From a virus: DNA of 21,124 nucleotides. Below, piece by piece: positions 20,170 through 21,124 of this stretch. The notes under the pieces are model-generated. The model searched no databases, was not told the origin of the DNA, and worked only from the letters and a program-made list of their open reading frames with translations. The stretch lies in IMG/VR virus record IMGVR_UViG_3300021092_000248, positions 1-21,124 of that record; one strand, written 5' to 3'. Numbering within the stretch: the stretch's first letter is position 1; every line of letters begins with the position of its first letter. Both the position numbers and the translations under genes were made by a program.

Positions 20170-21110
20170 TTAAATTCACACTCCACCATAATTTCAGTTA
20201 GACAAGCAATCGTATTAATTTCTTGATCTGCTACAAACGCACTCTGATACTGATACTTAGCAAGCACAAGCACAGCAGCAGGAATAGAAGCAGGAACGAG
20301 AGAATCATAAAGGGCATCATAAACCCTTCGAAGAATAACAGAAGAGTCATTATCCAAGTTAGAAACAACCCACTTACGAACTTCTGTAAAGTTCTTTTCT
20401 TTTAGAAACTTAAGAAGATCATTTACTGAGATGTCTGAGAACGATGCAAGAATACCTGCATCAATTTGTCCTCCCGTAGAGTACCTTTGACATTCGTTGA
20501 GAACTCTTCGGAAGTCGGGAAAATGTTTGGATACAAGTTCTGCAACGACTTTTTGATCATACTCGATCCTTTCTTCATCCAGGATGTTTTGTAGACGTTT
20601 GAAGAAGGATCCTGCCAACTGGGCTTTTTGTTTTCCTTTGATTGTGAAGTCGATGACGGCACATCGGGAGTGGAGGGGTTCAATGATTTTGTTCTTGTAG
20701 TTACAGGTGAAGATGAATCGGCAGTTGTTATAAAATGCCTCAATATTCGCCCGTAGTAGGAGTTGTACGTCGTTGCCTGTGTTATCCGCCTCATCGATGA
20801 TGATGACCTTGTGTTTAGAAGATCCCGTAAGTGAGACGGTCGAAGCAAAGTTCTTTGCTTGGTTTCGTACAGTATCCAAGAAACGTCCTTCGTCGGATCC
20901 ATTGATGACATAATAATCTGCCCCCAGTTCATTACATAGTGCTTTTGCGATTGTAGTTTTACCAATACCAGGAGGTCCAGCAAGAAGGAGATTTGGAATC
21001 TCACCCTTTGCCACAAACTCTTTAAAGGTTTTTTTAGTTTCATCAGGAAGAATACAGTCATCAATTACTTGAGGACGGTACTTCTCCACAAAAAGGAATT
21101 CACTTGTCAT
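20166..21110 (-). CDS. 44: T4 gp44-like clamp-loader large subunit (AAA+ ATPase)
   Basis: ATPase subunit of the clamp loader that opens and places gp45 on primed DNA. The 314-aa protein has WVEKYRP-type start FLFVEKYRPQVIDD, Walker A GPPGIGKT (45-52), Walker B VIIIDEAD (102-109), sensor 1 FIFTCNYKNKI and the SRC arginine-finger motif (148-150). A collar domain follows. It matches T4 gp44 (319 aa) in length. The ATG lies 14 bases from the window edge, so its promoter and upstream neighbour (expected to be gp45) are not visible. It is coupled to the methylase gene by ATGA. Confidence 0.97.
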   Translation of the reverse strand: MTSEFLFVEKYRPQVIDDCILPDETKKTFKEFVAKGEIPNLLLAGPPGIGKTTIAKALCNELGADYYVINGSDEGRFLDTVRNQAKNFASTVSLTGSSKHKVIIIDEADNTGNDVQLLLRANIEAFYNNCRFIFTCNYKNKIIEPLHSRCAVIDFTIKGKQKAQLAGSFFKRLQNILDEERIEYDQKVVAELVSKHFPDFRRVLNECQRYSTGGQIDAGILASFSDISVNDLLKFLKEKNFTEVRKWVVSNLDNDSSVILRRVYDALYDSLVPASIPAAVLVLAKYQYQSAFVADQEINTIACLTEIMVECEFK

Positions 21111-21124
21111 AATTTATTTAAATC

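Noticed and set aside
1-21124. CRISPR arrays, insertion sequences, inteins and introns
   Set aside because: No regularly spaced repeats, transposase or terminal repeats were seen, and the conserved motifs of gp43, NrdA, UvsX and gp41 are uninterrupted.

Overview
This window is a piece of a T4-like (Tevenvirinae-related) marine myovirus. It most likely infects picocyanobacteria (Prochlorococcus/Synechococcus); a T4-like Pelagibacter phage is the main alternative. The evidence is the T4 replication core (gp44, gp62, RegA, gp43, UvsX, gp41, gp61, NrdA) together with genes typical of cyanomyoviruses: MazG, Hsp20, a 2OG-Fe(II) oxygenase beside uvsX, an XhlA-like protein and low-complexity K/E-rich proteins with a DxDNDGDxD loop. 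The DNA is AT-rich. No psbA or other photosynthesis gene is present to fix the host. Every supported gene lies on the minus strand, so transcription runs from high to low coordinates.

Layout in transcription order. (1) 21110-18481: gp44 clamp-loader ATPase, a Dam-type adenine methylase, gp62 and RegA, all joined by 4-8 nt overlaps, ending in a terminator. (2) 18474-16756: a strong sigma-70 promoter overlapping that terminator drives a ParB-like protein, followed by hsp20 with its own TATAAT box and a terminator. (3) A 52-aa ORF (16751-16593) with a T4-like capsid-targeting N-terminus. (4) 16596-10050: a near-consensus sigma-70 promoter, two related small genes, then gp43, uvsX, the 2OG oxygenase, gp41 and mazG, tightly coupled and closed by a terminator. 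(5) 10040-3600: a late block whose transcription units begin with TATAAATA-like T4 late promoters. It holds probable virion or internal proteins, a nucleotidyltransferase, a holin-like peptide, an XhlA-like membrane protein, and one tRNA-Ala with its own sigma-70 promoter. (6) 3460-146: a sigma-70 promoter, gp61 primase and nrdA. (7) 134-1: a start-less NUMOD1 fragment of a homing-endonuclease-type gene after nrdA.

How it fits together: early host-type promoters serve replication, recombination, nucleotide supply and translational control. T4-type late promoters serve virion and lysis candidates. The most unusual feature is how compact the operon boundaries are. At two boundaries an intrinsic terminator hairpin contains the -35 element of the next sigma-70 promoter, and at two others the terminator T-tract runs directly into a TATAAATA late promoter. 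Other points of interest are a possible fourU-like RNA thermometer over the hsp20 Shine-Dalgarno, capsid-targeting-like N-termini on an enzyme and on a tiny ORF, and a methylase inserted in the clamp-loader operon. No gene-free stretch exceeds about 190 bases.
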